Assembly (NCBI RefSeq): GCF_019668465.1
Contig: NZ_AP024828.1
Span: forward strand, 5,580,001 to 5,644,000
Direction: 5' to 3'
DNA from: Mycobacterium senriense
Lineage (GTDB): Bacteria; Actinomycetota; Actinomycetes; Mycobacteriales; Mycobacteriaceae
DNA: 64,000 nt
Shown here: piece by piece, positions 28,495 through 40,845 of the stretch
Numbering within the stretch: position 1 is the stretch's first letter
How the letters are laid out: every line of letters starts with the position of its first letter
The notes under the pieces: model-generated
What the model was told of the DNA's origin: nothing
Database searches by the model: none
What the model saw: only the letters and a program-made list of their open reading frames with translations
Program-made: the position numbers and the translations under genes

Positions 28495-29468
28495 CGTGAT
28501 TGCCGCTGCCGCAACCGTTCCCGGAACTGCGCGGCCTGCGCCTTCATCTCGGGGGTGATCTCGAAGTGGCCGCCGAAGTCATTGAGGTCGCCCGGCGCGT
28601 ACTGCGGATCCGGCAGCACCTGGCGCAGCCAGCTGGGCGGCTTGCGGCGGCGCCACTCCCGCGGATAGCCCACCGACACTTCCTCGAAGCGCACGTCGTC
28701 GTACCAGGTGGTCCGCGGGATGTGCAGGTGGCCGTAGACCGAACACACGGCGTTGTAGCGGGTATGCCAGTCGGCCGTCTTGGTGGTTCCGCACCACAGC
28801 GAGAACTCCGGGTAGAACAGCGCGTCGCAGGGGTCGCGGACCAGCGGGAAGTGATTCACCAGAACCGTCGGGGTCATCCAGTCCAGCTCTTCGAGGCGGG
28901 CACGGGTGATCTGCAGGCGCTCGCGGCACCACGCCTCACGGGTGGCGTAGGGCTCCGGGGAGAGCAGGAACTCGTCGGTGGCCACCACGTTGCGCTCGCG
29001 TGCGATGGTCAGGCCTTCGGCTTTGCTCGTGGCACCATCGGGCAAGAAGCTGTAGTCGTAGAGCAGGAACATCGGGACGATCGTGGCCGGGCCACCGCGC
29101 TCGGTCCAGACCGGGAACGGATGCTCGGGCGTGACCACGCCCATCTCGTCGCACATGTTGACCAGGTACTCGTAGCGCGCCTTACCGAAGATCTGCACCG
29201 GATCGCGGGTGGTGGTCCACAGCTCGTGGTTGCCCGGCACCCAGATCACCTTGGCGAAGCGCCGTCGCAGCAGGTCGAGGGCCCAACGGATCTCGTCGGT
29301 GCGTTCGGCGACGTCGCCGGCCACGATCAGCCAGTCATCCGGCGAGGAAGGGTGCAGCGACTCGGTGACCGGCTTGTTGCCCAAGTGACCGGTGTGCAGG
29401 TCGGACACCGCCCACAGCGTCGGTTGCCCACCGTTGGTCGATTCCTGCCCTGCTGAATGCCCAGCCAC
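28491..29468 (-). CDS. pptH: Metallophosphoesterase, phosphopantetheinyl hydrolase PptH
   Basis: 325 residues with calcineurin-like phosphoesterase motifs: AVSDLHTGH (D-x-H), VAGDVAER (GD), VPGNHEL (GNHE), VLVNHFP and YGHLHIPR (GHxH). It matches Rv2795c, shown in M. tuberculosis to remove phosphopantetheine from carrier proteins, opposing PptT; its loss raises resistance to PptT inhibition. The two genes overlap by 4 bases (ATGA), so opposing activities would be made at a fixed ratio. Confidence 0.93.
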   Translation of the reverse strand: MAGHSAGQESTNGGQPTLWAVSDLHTGHLGNKPVTESLHPSSPDDWLIVAGDVAERTDEIRWALDLLRRRFAKVIWVPGNHELWTTTRDPVQIFGKARYEYLVNMCDEMGVVTPEHPFPVWTERGGPATIVPMFLLYDYSFLPDGATSKAEGLTIARERNVVATDEFLLSPEPYATREAWCRERLQITRARLEELDWMTPTVLVNHFPLVRDPCDALFYPEFSLWCGTTKTADWHTRYNAVCSVYGHLHIPRTTWYDDVRFEEVSVGYPREWRRRKPPSWLRQVLPDPQYAPGDLNDFGGHFEITPEMKAQAAQFRERLRQRQSR

Positions 29469-29627
29469 GATTAACCACCCTAACGACCCGAACCCGGCAA
29501 GACCCGTTCGCGGGCGTCATTTCGGCCCTGGAGCGGGCGAGTTAGAACAAGTTCAGGTTTGCCTGTGACGCCGCGCGGGGGACTTGTACACTCCCCCCAA
29601 AGGACCGCTGAGGCGTCGGGGGGTGTC

Positions 29628-30215
29628 GTGTTCGCCAATGTTCGTCTGATGGGGGCGCTGGGTGCGCTGCTCACAGCGGCCATCGGGGGCACGGTGGGCT
29701 TGTTGACCGCCCCGGCCGCGCCGGGTGGCGGCGACCGGTCCGTCGAGCTGAGGTCGACCGCCCAGCCGATGGAAACCACCATGAAGAGCCCGATCGTGGC
29801 GACCACCGATCCGCGCCCCTTCGACGCGTGCGAGGACATCCCGTTCGACGTCATCCAGGGGCTCGGTTTGGGCTTCACACCGCCCGAACACGAAGACGGG
29901 CTGCGCTGCCACTTCGACGCCGGGAACTATCAGGTCGCCGTCGAGCCGATCATCTGGCGCACCTACGAGCAGTCGCTGCCCGCCGACGCCGTCGAGACGA
30001 CGATCGCGGGCCACCGCGCCGCGCAGTACTGGGTGCTCAAGCCGACCTACCACAACAGCTACTGGTTCTACTCCTGCATGGTCGTGTTCAAGACCAGCTA
30101 CGGCGTGCTGCAGCAGGCGCTGTACTACTCGACCGTCTACTCCAATCCCGAGGTCGATTGCATGCAGACCAATCTGCAGCGCGCCAACGACCTCGCACCG
30201 TATTACAAGTTCTGA
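29628..30215 (+). CDS. Secreted DUF3558-like protein without a lipobox
   Basis: 195 residues if the GTG at 29628 is used (preceded by a G-rich possible ribosome site); ATG at 29649 is an alternative. A hydrophobic signal segment (LMGALGALLTAAIGGTVGLL) is followed by a mature part with FDACEDIPFDVIQGLGLGF...RCHFDAGNYQVAVEP and two later Cys, similar to the DUF3558 family that includes mycobacterial Lpp lipoproteins such as LppV. No Cys follows the signal region, so lipidation is unlikely. Function unknown. Divergent from pptH. Confidence 0.72.
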   Translation: MFANVRLMGALGALLTAAIGGTVGLLTAPAAPGGGDRSVELRSTAQPMETTMKSPIVATTDPRPFDACEDIPFDVIQGLGLGFTPPEHEDGLRCHFDAGNYQVAVEPIIWRTYEQSLPADAVETTIAGHRAAQYWVLKPTYHNSYWFYSCMVVFKTSYGVLQQALYYSTVYSNPEVDCMQTNLQRANDLAPYYKF

Positions 30216-30267
30216 TTTTCAGCGGGGTTGAGTCGCCGGCGGTTGACCGGGTCTTAATGTGAGGACC

Positions 30268-31998
30268 GTGAGTACCACCTCGATCCAACCCGCGCAGCCG
30301 GCGCTGCACGCCCTGCGACACTTGGGCGGCAAAGCCGCCGGCCGCCTGCTCGGCCTGCCGCCGTTGACCACCGACTACACCGTGGAGCGCGTCGTTGTGC
30401 CGATGCGCGACGGCGTGCAGCTGGTGGCCGACCACTACGCGCCGACCACCGCGTCGGCCAGGGGTATCTTGCTGGTCCGCGGGCCCTACGGGCGCGGATT
30501 CCCGTTCACGCTGATCTTCGGCGCGTTGTACGCCTCGCGCGGCTACCACGTGGTGCTGCAGAGCGTGCGCGGCACGTTCGGATCGGGCGGGGTGTTCGAG
30601 CCGATGGCCAACGAGGCCGACGACGGCGCCGACACCGTCGCCTGGTTGCGCGAGCAGCCATGGTTCACCGGCCGGTTCGCCACCATCGGCATGTCCTACC
30701 TGGGGTTCACCCAGTGGGCGCTGCTGCAGGATCCCTCACCGGAGCTGGCCACCGCCGTCATCATGGTGGGCCCGCACGATTTCAACGAATCAACCTGGGG
30801 CACAGGAGCGTTCGCGGTCAACGACTTTCTGGGCTGGAGCGACATGGTGGCGCACCAGGAGGACCCGGTGCGTGTCCGCGCCGCGCTGCGCCAGCTGCAG
30901 ACCCGCCGCAGGCTGGCGCGGGCGGCGGCCGCGGTGCCGCTGGGCGACGCCGCGCGCAGCCTACTCGGCACGGGTGCCCCCTGGTTCGAATCCTGGGTCG
31001 AGCACAGCGAACCCGACGACCCGTTCTGGGATGCGTTGCGGTGCAACGACGCGTTGGACCGCGTGCAGGTACCGGTGCTGTTGGTGGGCGGCTGGCAAGA
31101 CATCTTCATCAGGCAGACGCTGCAGCAGTACGCACACCTGCGCGGCCGCGGCATCGACGTCGCGCTCACCGTCGGTCCCTGGACGCACACCCAGTTGCTC
31201 ACCACCGGGTTCGCCACCTGCGCCCGGGAGGCGCTGGATTGGCTGGGCACCCATCTGGGCGATGCGACCACGTCGCGCCGGCCCAGCCGGGTCCGGGTCT
31301 ACGTCACCGGCGGTGGCGCGGGCGGGGGCTGGCGCAGCCTGCCCGACTGGCCGCCTGCCACCACCGAACGCGCCCTGTACCTGCGGCCCGGCGGCTACCT
31401 GGGCGAGACCGCACCGGCCCTGAAGGGGTTGGCCCCGGCCACCTTTCGTCACGACCCGGCCAATCCGACGCCGACGACCGGCGGCCCGTTGCTGTCCGCC
31501 AACGGCGGCTACCGCGACGACAGCCGGTTGGCATCGCGTGACGACGTGCTGGCGTTCACCAGCGCGACCCTCACCGAGGACGTGTACGTCTACGGCAGCC
31601 CGGTCGTCGAGCTCGCCCACGGCGCGGACGGTCGGCACGCCGACCTGTTCGTGCGGGTGAGCGAGGTCGACACCAAGGGCCGGTCGCGCAACGTCAGCGA
31701 GGCGTATCGCCGGCTGCACGCCGCGGCAAAACCCAAGTCGGAGAAGATCGTTCGCCTCGACCTCGACGGCATGGCCCACCGCTTCCGGGCCGGCTCACGC
31801 ATCCGGGTGCTGATCGCCGGCAGCTGGTCCCCGCGCTACGCGCACAACCTCGGCTCCGGCGAACCGGTGCTGACCGGCCGGCAGTCGACGCCGGTCACCC
31901 ATACCGTGCGCTACGGGCGCTCCCGGCTGCTGTTGCCGGTCGGGCCGGCCGAGCTGTCAGCCAACGGCGGCGCGGACCCGGGCGGCCACCGCGGCTAG
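30268..31998 (+). CDS. CocE/NonD-family alpha/beta hydrolase (Rv2800-like)
   Basis: 576 residues from the GTG at 30268, chosen over the GTG at 30259 because GAGG sits 5-6 bases before it. The alpha/beta core shows VRGPYGRG, QSVRGTFGSGG and the nucleophile motif GMSYLGFTQ (G-x-S-x2-G), with a C-terminal jelly-roll typical of X-Pro dipeptidyl-peptidase/CocE proteins (ELAHGADGRHADLFVRVSEVD...SRIRVLIAGS). It probably cleaves an ester or amide; substrate unknown. Its end overlaps the convergent DUF1802 gene by 42 bases. Confidence 0.87.
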   Translation: MSTTSIQPAQPALHALRHLGGKAAGRLLGLPPLTTDYTVERVVVPMRDGVQLVADHYAPTTASARGILLVRGPYGRGFPFTLIFGALYASRGYHVVLQSVRGTFGSGGVFEPMANEADDGADTVAWLREQPWFTGRFATIGMSYLGFTQWALLQDPSPELATAVIMVGPHDFNESTWGTGAFAVNDFLGWSDMVAHQEDPVRVRAALRQLQTRRRLARAAAAVPLGDAARSLLGTGAPWFESWVEHSEPDDPFWDALRCNDALDRVQVPVLLVGGWQDIFIRQTLQQYAHLRGRGIDVALTVGPWTHTQLLTTGFATCAREALDWLGTHLGDATTSRRPSRVRVYVTGGGAGGGWRSLPDWPPATTERALYLRPGGYLGETAPALKGLAPATFRHDPANPTPTTGGPLLSANGGYRDDSRLASRDDVLAFTSATLTEDVYVYGSPVVELAHGADGRHADLFVRVSEVDTKGRSRNVSEAYRRLHAAAKPKSEKIVRLDLDGMAHRFRAGSRIRVLIAGSWSPRYAHNLGSGEPVLTGRQSTPVTHTVRYGRSRLLLPVGPAELSANGGADPGGHRG

Positions 31999-32517
31999 CG
32001 CCGCTTGGTCATGAACGGGGTCGTGCACCGGCGCCCGCACCGGCAACTCCACCCAGCTCTTGCAGCCGCCATACTCCGCAGTCCGATTCAGGCGCACCGG
32101 CTCGACCAGCAGGGTCACCGACACCACCAGCACGGCCAGCTTGTGCTTGGGACGAAAGTCGAGCCGGTCGGCGCGCACCGACTCCGGCGTCCAGATGTGC
32201 AGGTCCTCGATGGCCGAAAGGCCGTCCGGGCGCTCAACCGGCACCGCCGCAACGACTTTCGCGGCGGCCCGAATCACCAGCTCGTCGTCGGTGCTGTCGG
32301 CGGCGGCGGGTGCCAGCAGGTCTTGATGCTCGGGACGCACCCGCTCGGCGTGGCTGTGCGCGACCGTCGGGAACAACAGGAATTCGCGGGCGGCCAGTTC
32401 GAATCGCTTCTCCCCGATGCCGCCCTTGCGCAGCAGAACCCGCTGGCGGCCGTCCAGCAGGGCGTGCACCGCCGCGCTCCACTCCTTGAGCGCGGGCATC
32501 GTTGTGGTGACGGTCAT
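31957..32517 (-). CDS. DUF1802-family protein
   Basis: 186 residues from the ATG at 32517. ALKEWSAAVHALLDGRQRVLLRKGGIGE and FLLFPTVAHSHAERVRPEH are characteristic of DUF1802, a bacterial family of unknown function with predominantly conserved Lys/Arg/His residues and no signal peptide. The DUF2277 gene overlaps its start by 4 bases, so the two are co-translated. The 3' end overlaps the convergent hydrolase gene by 42 bases. Confidence 0.8.
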   Translation of the reverse strand: MTVTTTMPALKEWSAAVHALLDGRQRVLLRKGGIGEKRFELAAREFLLFPTVAHSHAERVRPEHQDLLAPAAADSTDDELVIRAAAKVVAAVPVERPDGLSAIEDLHIWTPESVRADRLDFRPKHKLAVLVVSVTLLVEPVRLNRTAEYGGCKSWVELPVRAPVHDPVHDQAALAAVAARVRAAVG

Positions 32518-32783
32518 TTCGCGCCCGCCATCCGCGCGATCACCTCGGGCCGCCGCAGCGGCGGGACCGTCTTGGGTGGCTGGCGCCGCGGCGGCAGCAG
32601 CCCCAGCAACCGCGTCGTCGTCTCGGTGACCTCGGCAACCGCCGCCTCGAACGCGTCGACATTGGCCGCCGAGGGGTGGGTGATGCCGCTGACTTTGCGC
32701 ACGTACTGCCGGGCGGCCGCAGCGATCTCCTCGGCGGTGGCCGCGGGCTGCAGGCCGCGTAGTTCGGTGATGTTCCGGCACAT
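32514..32783 (-). CDS. DUF2277-family small protein
   Basis: 89 residues from the ATG at 32783. The MCRNITELRG start is the hallmark of DUF2277, followed by an all-helical body (TAEEIAAAARQYVRKVSGI...) and a basic Pro-rich tail. Function unknown; the fold recalls helix-turn-helix-like or histone-like small proteins but nothing proves DNA binding. It is coupled to the DUF1802 gene and divergent from echA16 (102-base gap). Confidence 0.82.
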   Translation of the reverse strand: MCRNITELRGLQPAATAEEIAAAARQYVRKVSGITHPSAANVDAFEAAVAEVTETTTRLLGLLPPRRQPPKTVPPLRRPEVIARMAGAK

Positions 32784-32885
32784 CTTTCCCACGATAAGCG
32801 CTGCTGGGCGCCGCCGCTTTTCGACGGATGGGCCGGCGGCAAGGCGGCCGACCGGCCGCGCCGGGCGACTGGCTACGGTGATGTC

Positions 32886-33635
32886 ATGACCGACGAGATC
32901 CTGCTGATCGACACCGACGAGCGCGTGCGCACGCTGACCCTCAACCGACCCCAGTCGCGCAACGCGCTGTCGTCGGCGTTGCGGGACCGCTTCTTCGGCG
33001 CGCTGGCCGACGCCGAAACCGACGATGACGTCGACGTCATCATCGTCACGGGCGCCGACCCGGTGTTCTGCGCGGGGCTGGACCTCAAGGAGCTGGGCGG
33101 CTCGACGGCGCTCCCGGACATCTCGCCGCGGTGGCCGGCGCTGACCAAGCCGGTGATCGGCGCGATCAACGGCGCCGCGGTGACCGGCGGGCTGGAGCTC
33201 GCGCTGTATTGCGACATCCTGATCGCGTCGGAGAACGGCCGCTTCGCCGACACGCACGCCCGGGTGGGGCTGCTGCCCACCTGGGGCCTGAGCGTGCGGT
33301 TGCCGCAGAAGGTGGGGGTCGGGCTGGCCCGGCGGATGAGCATGACCGGGGATTATCTGTCCGCCGCCGACGCGCTGCGCGCCGGGCTGGTGACCGAGGT
33401 GGTGCCGCACGACCAGCTGCTTCCCGCTGCCCGCGCCGTCGCGGCGTCGATCGTCGGGAACAATCAGGACGCGGTGCGGGCACTGCTGGCGTCCTATCAC
33501 CGCATCGACGACGCGCAGACCAGCGCGGCGCTGTGGCAGGAGGCGACGGCGGCCCGGCAGTTCCGGACCAGCGGCGACGACATCGCCGCCAACCGGGAGG
33601 CCGTGCTGCAACGCGGGCGCTCGCAGGTGCGCTGA
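32886..33635 (+). CDS. echA16: Enoyl-CoA hydratase EchA16
   Basis: 249 residues, as in H37Rv. Crotonase motifs: LNRPQSRNALS, oxyanion-hole segments DPVFCAGLDLKELGG and INGAAVTGGLELALYCDILIASE, and FADTHARVGLLPTWG. It hydrates enoyl-CoA in beta-oxidation; the second Glu of classical hydratases is replaced in this region (GLLPTWG), so the precise reaction may differ. No partner gene lies next to it. Confidence 0.93.
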   Translation: MTDEILLIDTDERVRTLTLNRPQSRNALSSALRDRFFGALADAETDDDVDVIIVTGADPVFCAGLDLKELGGSTALPDISPRWPALTKPVIGAINGAAVTGGLELALYCDILIASENGRFADTHARVGLLPTWGLSVRLPQKVGVGLARRMSMTGDYLSAADALRAGLVTEVVPHDQLLPAARAVAASIVGNNQDAVRALLASYHRIDDAQTSAALWQEATAARQFRTSGDDIAANREAVLQRGRSQVR

Positions 33636-33693
33636 CGTCGCGATCTGCGCCGGTCCGTTCCCCCCGATCGGGCCCACGCCATACGATCAGCTG

Positions 33694-35741
<2,048 letters not shown>

Positions 35742-35742
<1 letters not shown>

Positions 35743-38524
35743 CAGGTGCGTTCCTTCTGGACCAACTCGTAGGACTCGATGATGTCGCCTTCCTTGAGGT
35801 CGGAGTACCCCAGCGTCATACCGCACTCGAAGCCCTCGCGGACCTCGGTCACGTCGTCCTTCTCCCGTCGCAGCGAGGTGATCGAGAGGTTGTCGGTGAC
35901 CACGATGTTGTCCCGCAGCAACCGCGCCTTGGCGTTGCGGCGCACGATGCCACTGCTGATCATGCAGCCCGCGATGATGCCGACCTTGGAGGACCGGAAG
36001 ATCGCCCGGATCTCGGCGCGACCGAGCGTGTTCTCCTCGTAGATCGGCTTGAGCATGCCGCGCAGGGCCTTCTCGATCTCGTCGATCGCCTGGTAGATCA
36101 CCGAGTAGTAGCGGATCTCCACACCCTCGCGGTTGGCCAGCTCGGTGGCCTTGCCTTCGGCGCGCACGTTGAAGCCGATGATCACCGCGTCCGAGGCCGA
36201 CGCCAGGTTGACGTTGGTTTCGGTGATGCCACCGACACCGCGGTCGATCACGCGCAGCTCCACCTCGTCGTCGATCTGGATGCCCATCAGGGCCTCTTCG
36301 AGGGCCTCGACCGTACCGGCGTTGTCGCCCTTGAGGATCAGGTTCAGCTGGCTGGTTTCCTTCAGCGCCGAGTCCAGGTCCTCCAGGCTGATCCGCTTGC
36401 GGGACCGGGCCGCCAGCGCGTTGCGCTTGCGGGCGCTGCGCTTGTCGGCGATCTGGCGGGCGATGCGGTCCTCGTCGACGACCAGCAGGTTGTCGCCGGC
36501 GCCGGGCACCGAGGTGAAACCGATGACCTGAACCGGCCGCGACGGCAGCGCCTCTTCGACGTCCTCGCCGTGCTCGTCGACCATGCGGCGGACGCGACCA
36601 TAGGCGTCGCCGGCCACCACCGAGTCGCCGACGCGCAGCGTGCCGCGCTGCACCAGGACCGTTGCGACCGGCCCGCGACCGCGGTCCAGGTGCGCCTCGA
36701 TCGCCACACCCTGGGCCTCCATGTCGGGGTTGGCCCGCAGGTCCAGGGCCGCATCAGCGGTCAGCAGCACCGCCTCGAGCAGTTGCTCGATGTTGGTGCC
36801 CTGCTTGGCGGAGATGTCGACGAACATGGTGTCGCCACCGAAATCCTCTGCCACCAAACCGTATTCGGTGAGCTGGCCGCGGATCTTGGCCGGGTCGGCA
36901 CCCTCGACGTCAATCTTGTTGACCGCCACCACAATCGGCACGTCGGCCGCCTGGGCGTGGTTGACGGCCTCCACCGTCTGCGGCATCACGCCGTCGTCGG
37001 CGGCAACCACCAGGATGGCGATGTCGGTGGCCTTCGCACCGCGGGCACGCATGGCGGTGAACGCCTCGTGACCCGGGGTGTCGATGAAGGTGATCGGACG
37101 TTCTTGTCCGTCGTGTTCCACGGTCACCTGGTAGGCACCGATGTGCTGGGTGATGCCGCCCGCCTCGGCCTCGCGGACGCTGGCGTTCCGGATGGTGTCC
37201 AGCAGTCGGGTCTTACCGTGGTCGACGTGACCCATCACGGTCACCACCGGCGGACGGGTCTGCAGGTCTTCCTCGCCGCCCTCGTCCTCGCCGTAGGTCA
37301 GGTCGAAGGACTCCAGCAGCTCGCGGTCCTCGTCCTCGGGGCTGACGACCTGGACGACGTAGTTCATCTCGCTGCCGAGCAACTCGAGCGTCTCGTCGCC
37401 GACCGACTGGGTGGCGGTGACCATCTCACCGAGGTTGAACAGCGCCTGCACCAACGAGGCCGGGTTGGCGTTGATCTTGTCGGCGAAGTCGGAGAGCGAC
37501 GCGCCGCGGGCCAGCCGGATCGTCTCGCCGTTGCCGTGCGGCAACCGCACGCCACCGACGACGGGCGCCTGCATGTTCTCGTATTCGGCGCGTTTCGCCC
37601 GCTTCGACTTGCGACCGCGTCGCGGCGCACCGCCGGGACGGCCGAACGCGCCGGCCGCACCGCCGCGCTGGCCGGGACGGCCACCGCCGCCACCACCACC
37701 GGGACGGCCACGGAAACCGCCGCCACCCCCGGGCGGGGGCGCCGACTCCGCCGCCACCGCCGCCGCGGTAGTTGCCGCCGCCTCCGTCGCGGCCGCCGGG
37801 ACCGCCGGGACGGCCGCCGCCGGGACGCGGAGCGCCGGGCCGGGCCGGGCGACCGGGCCCACCGGCACCGGCGGGCCGGGGCGGCATGTTGCCCGGCGAA
37901 GCGCCGCCGGGACGCGGGGCGCCCGGGCGGGGCGCTCCGGGACGCGGCGCCTGCGGACGCGGGATGGGCCGGTCGACGGGCTGCGCCGACGAGAAGGGGT
38001 TGTTGCCGACGCGCGGGGCGCGGGGCTTGGGCATCGGGCCCGGACGCGGGCCGGGCGTCACGCCGGGGCGCGGCGCCTGGCCGGGCGCCTGCCCGGGTGC
38101 GGGCGGTTTCGGCTGGCCGGGGGGACGGCGCGGCTGGCTGGGCGGGATCCGGGCCGGGGCGGGCCGGGGCCTCGGCGGGCGCCGCGGCGGAGACCTGCGG
38201 GGCGGCGGGCGTGGGGGGCGCCGCCGTGGCCTCGCCGTTGCCGCCGGCGCTGCCGATGGCGTTGTCGAGGGCCTGGTCGAGCGATTTGTCAGGGGCCTTG
38301 GCGGCGGGCGCCTTGGCCCCTCCTTGTGCAGCGGCCTTCGCGGGGGCCTTCGCGACGGCCTTGCCGCCGCCGAAGGACTCGCGCAGCCGGCGAGCCACCG
38401 GCGCTTCTACCGTCGACGATGCGGATTTAACGAATTCGCCCTGATCATTCAGTCGGGCGAGGACTTCCTTGCTGGTGACACCGAGTTCCTTAGCCAACTC
38501 GTGTACGCGGGCCTTACCTGCCAC
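35742..38524 (-). CDS. infB: Translation initiation factor IF-2, with two apparent frameshifts in the N-terminal low-complexity region
   Basis: Start GTG at 38524 ([21 protein letters not shown], the IF2 N-terminal domain). The coding sequence uses three frames: 38524 to about 38160; about 38160 to 37735 (...[23 protein letters not shown]...); 37735 to the stop at 35742, which holds the intact GTPase core ([18 protein letters not shown]) and the C-terminal IF2 domains. Each switch fits one extra base in a G/C run: near 38156-38165 and 37731-37740. infB is essential, so sequencing error is the likeliest cause. The core alone, or an internal start, could give a short IF2. Confidence 0.85.
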
Positions 38525-38599
38525 TACATCTCCTGTCTATGAGGCGACAGTCGTGGGGCCGCGCCTCGGGTTTAGCTATGACGCATTGTCATCGGGACT

Positions 38600-38971
38600 T
38601 CACGGTGTGCTCATGTTCTTTGCTACCTGTTCTGTTGCCGGGCGCTCGGGCGCACAGAGAGACTCTATGTGCTCGATCACCGCGGATGTGTCCGGTGAAC
38701 CGGTGATGCGCAGCGCTTTGGTGAAAGCCCGCCGCCGGATTGCCTGTTGCGCGCACTGCGGTCCGGGATGCAGCCACGCACCCCGCCCCGGCAGGCTATT
38801 GCCTGTGTCAACGATCACGGCGTATTCGCCGTTCCCGTTCGGCACAGCCACCACTCGAAGCAGCTCGACGGCCAGCTCTCGCTTCCGGCACCCGACACAT
38901 GTCCGTACGGGTCCACCCGCATGACGGGGCGACTCTCTGGTTTCGGGAGCCGAAAGATCGCGCTGGATCAC
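38600..38971 (-). CDS. ylxR: YlxR-family nucleic-acid-binding protein
   Basis: 123 residues from the GTG at 38971; an internal GTG at 38908 (VRTCVGCRKRE) is an alternative that fits family length better. RTCVGCRKRE and LPGRGAWLHPGPQCAQQA are YlxR hallmarks. The protein sits in the nusA-infB operon of most Gram-positive bacteria and has been linked to RNA binding and transcription control. Matches Rv2840c in position. Confidence 0.9.
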   Translation of the reverse strand: MIQRDLSAPETRESPRHAGGPVRTCVGCRKRELAVELLRVVAVPNGNGEYAVIVDTGNSLPGRGAWLHPGPQCAQQAIRRRAFTKALRITGSPDTSAVIEHIESLCAPERPATEQVAKNMSTP

Positions 38972-39031
38972 GGCTCAGTCTAGCGTTACCGAATAGATGG
39001 TCAGAACCACCCGAGGATGTGCGGGCGCCGC

Positions 39032-40087
39032 CTAGCGGTCGTGGGCCATTCCGTGGCTGGCACCGTGTTCGGACTGGCTCTCCGAATGGCCACCGGAGCC
39101 GCCGGGCGAGTCCCCGCGGATGTCGATGCGCCACCCGGTGAGCCGGGCGGCCAGGCGCGCGTTCTGGCCTTCCTTGCCGATGGCCAGCGACAACTGGAAG
39201 TCGGGCACCACCACGCGGGCGGCGCGGGCCGCCTGGTCGATGATCGAGACCGATACCACCTTCGCCGGTGACAGCGCGTTGGCGACGAAGCGCGCGGGGT
39301 CCTCGTCGTAGTCGATGATGTCGATTTTCTCGCCGGAGAGCTCGCTCATCACGTTGCGGACCCGCTGCCCCATCGGGCCGATGCAGGCGCCTTTGGCGTT
39401 GAGGCCGGGAAGGTTGGACTTCACCGCGATCTTGGAGCGATGGCCGGCCTCGCGGGCTACGGCGACGATCTCCACCGATTCGTCGGCGATCTCGGGGACT
39501 TCCAGCGAGAACAACCTGCGGACCAGGTTGGGGTGGGTCCTGGACAGGGTGATCAGCGGTTCCCGGGCGCCGCGGGTCACCCCGATCACGTAGCAGCGCA
39601 CGCGGTTGCCGTGCTCGTAGCTTTCGCCGGGAACCTGCTCGGCCGCCGGGATCACGCCCTCGGAGGCCTTCGTCTCGGTGCCCATCCGGACCACGACCAG
39701 TCCCCGCGCGTTGGCCCGGCTGTCCCGCTGGATGACGCCCGCCACGATCTCGCCCTCGCGGGTGGAGAACTCGCCGTAGGTCCGCTCGTTTTCGGCGTCC
39801 CGGAAGCGCTGCAGCATGACCTGGCGCGCGGTGGTGGCGGCGATGCGGCCGAAACCCTCGGGGGTGTCGTCCCATTCACTGATGACGTTGTCGTCTTCGT
39901 CGGTCTCCCGGGCCATCACCCGCACGACACCGGTCTTGCGGTCGATCTCGATCCGCGCGTCGTTCTGGTGGCCTTCGGTGTGCCGGTAGGCGGTGAGCAG
40001 CGCCGACTTGATGGTGTCGAGCAGCTCGTTGACCGAGATGCCCCGATCCACCTCGATGGCGTGCAGCGCGGCCATGTCGATGTTCAT
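39032..40087 (-). CDS. nusA: Transcription termination/antitermination factor NusA
   Basis: 351 residues. An N-terminal RNA-polymerase-binding domain ([32 protein letters not shown]), an S1 domain ([25 protein letters not shown]) and two KH domains ([45 protein letters not shown]) are in order. It lacks the acidic C-terminal repeats of enteric NusA, as usual in actinobacteria. Acts in pausing, termination and rRNA antitermination. It overlaps the rimP stop by 4 bases. Confidence 0.97.
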   Translation of the reverse strand: MNIDMAALHAIEVDRGISVNELLDTIKSALLTAYRHTEGHQNDARIEIDRKTGVVRVMARETDEDDNVISEWDDTPEGFGRIAATTARQVMLQRFRDAENERTYGEFSTREGEIVAGVIQRDSRANARGLVVVRMGTETKASEGVIPAAEQVPGESYEHGNRVRCYVIGVTRGAREPLITLSRTHPNLVRRLFSLEVPEIADESVEIVAVAREAGHRSKIAVKSNLPGLNAKGACIGPMGQRVRNVMSELSGEKIDIIDYDEDPARFVANALSPAKVVSVSIIDQAARAARVVVPDFQLSLAIGKEGQNARLAARLTGWRIDIRGDSPGGSGGHSESQSEHGASHGMAHDR

Positions 40088-40617
40088 GCTCCGGTCTCCG
40101 TCCTCCGGGCCTGACCCATACTCGCCAGTTCCAGCTCCGCTTGGTTAGGGGGCGAAAACTCTACCTGCACAACCGCTTTCGCGATGTCACCGAGTGGGAT
40201 CTCGCGCACCGACCAGTCCCGGCCGGCGCGGACCACCAGCGCGACCGCGTCGTCGGTCGTCTCGCCGACCCGGCCGGTCAGCTTCGATCCGTCCAACAGG
40301 ACGACGTCGACCTTGCGGCCGCGGGCCCGACGGAAGTGCTTCGCGCTGGTCAGCGGGCGGTCGACGCCGGGCGAGGAAACCTCGAGCACGTAGTGGTCGC
40401 CGATCGTGTCCAGGCCGTCGAGCAGTGCCGATGCCGAGCGGGACAGCGTGGCCGCCGTGTCCAGATCGAGGCCGTTGTCGCCGTCGGCGATCACCAGGAT
40501 TCGCGGTGGGCGGGTCCGGGCGTCGATGACCACGTCTTCGATCTCGAATCCGGCGCGCGCAAACTCTCCACCGAGTAGCGCGATCACCTGCGTCTGCGAC
40601 GGTAGCCCGGTGGTCAC
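40084..40617 (-). CDS. rimP: Ribosome maturation factor RimP
   Basis: 177 residues from the GTG at 40617, the first gene of the rimP-nusA-ylxR-infB-rbfA-nrnA unit. Motifs: [14 protein letters not shown]...[20 protein letters not shown] first domain and [16 protein letters not shown], the most conserved RimP segment. It assists 30S assembly. Upstream, 228 bases separate it from the divergent lipoprotein gene; they hold the operon promoter, though I do not see an unambiguous hexamer pair. Confidence 0.95.
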   Translation of the reverse strand: MTTGLPSQTQVIALLGGEFARAGFEIEDVVIDARTRPPRILVIADGDNGLDLDTAATLSRSASALLDGLDTIGDHYVLEVSSPGVDRPLTSAKHFRRARGRKVDVVLLDGSKLTGRVGETTDDAVALVVRAGRDWSVREIPLGDIAKAVVQVEFSPPNQAELELASMGQARRTETGA

Positions 40618-40845
40618 GGCGAGCTCCTCATCTTGAGTTGTCCGGTCATCTGGCGGATGTCGGCACCCCGATAACTTCGCAGGCGACTTCCGGCGTCCCG
40701 GCAAAGAAACATCCGTGTCGACAGTTGCTGTCGGTGGCTGCCCTCTGCGAGAACCAGCTATCCACGATACGCCAGGATTCGCCTCTGACGGCGTGATCGC
40801 GTCCTGGCATCGTGCCCGCCTTCGCGCCGATGGCAGGATGTCTTT

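Noticed and set aside
32000..32885. CRISPR array expected from H37Rv synteny
   Set aside because: No regularly spaced repeats are present and the gap is filled by two protein genes.
37700..38200. Programmed ribosomal frameshifting in infB
   Set aside because: No slippery heptamer with downstream pseudoknot is evident, two events would be needed, and both lie in G/C runs prone to sequencing error.
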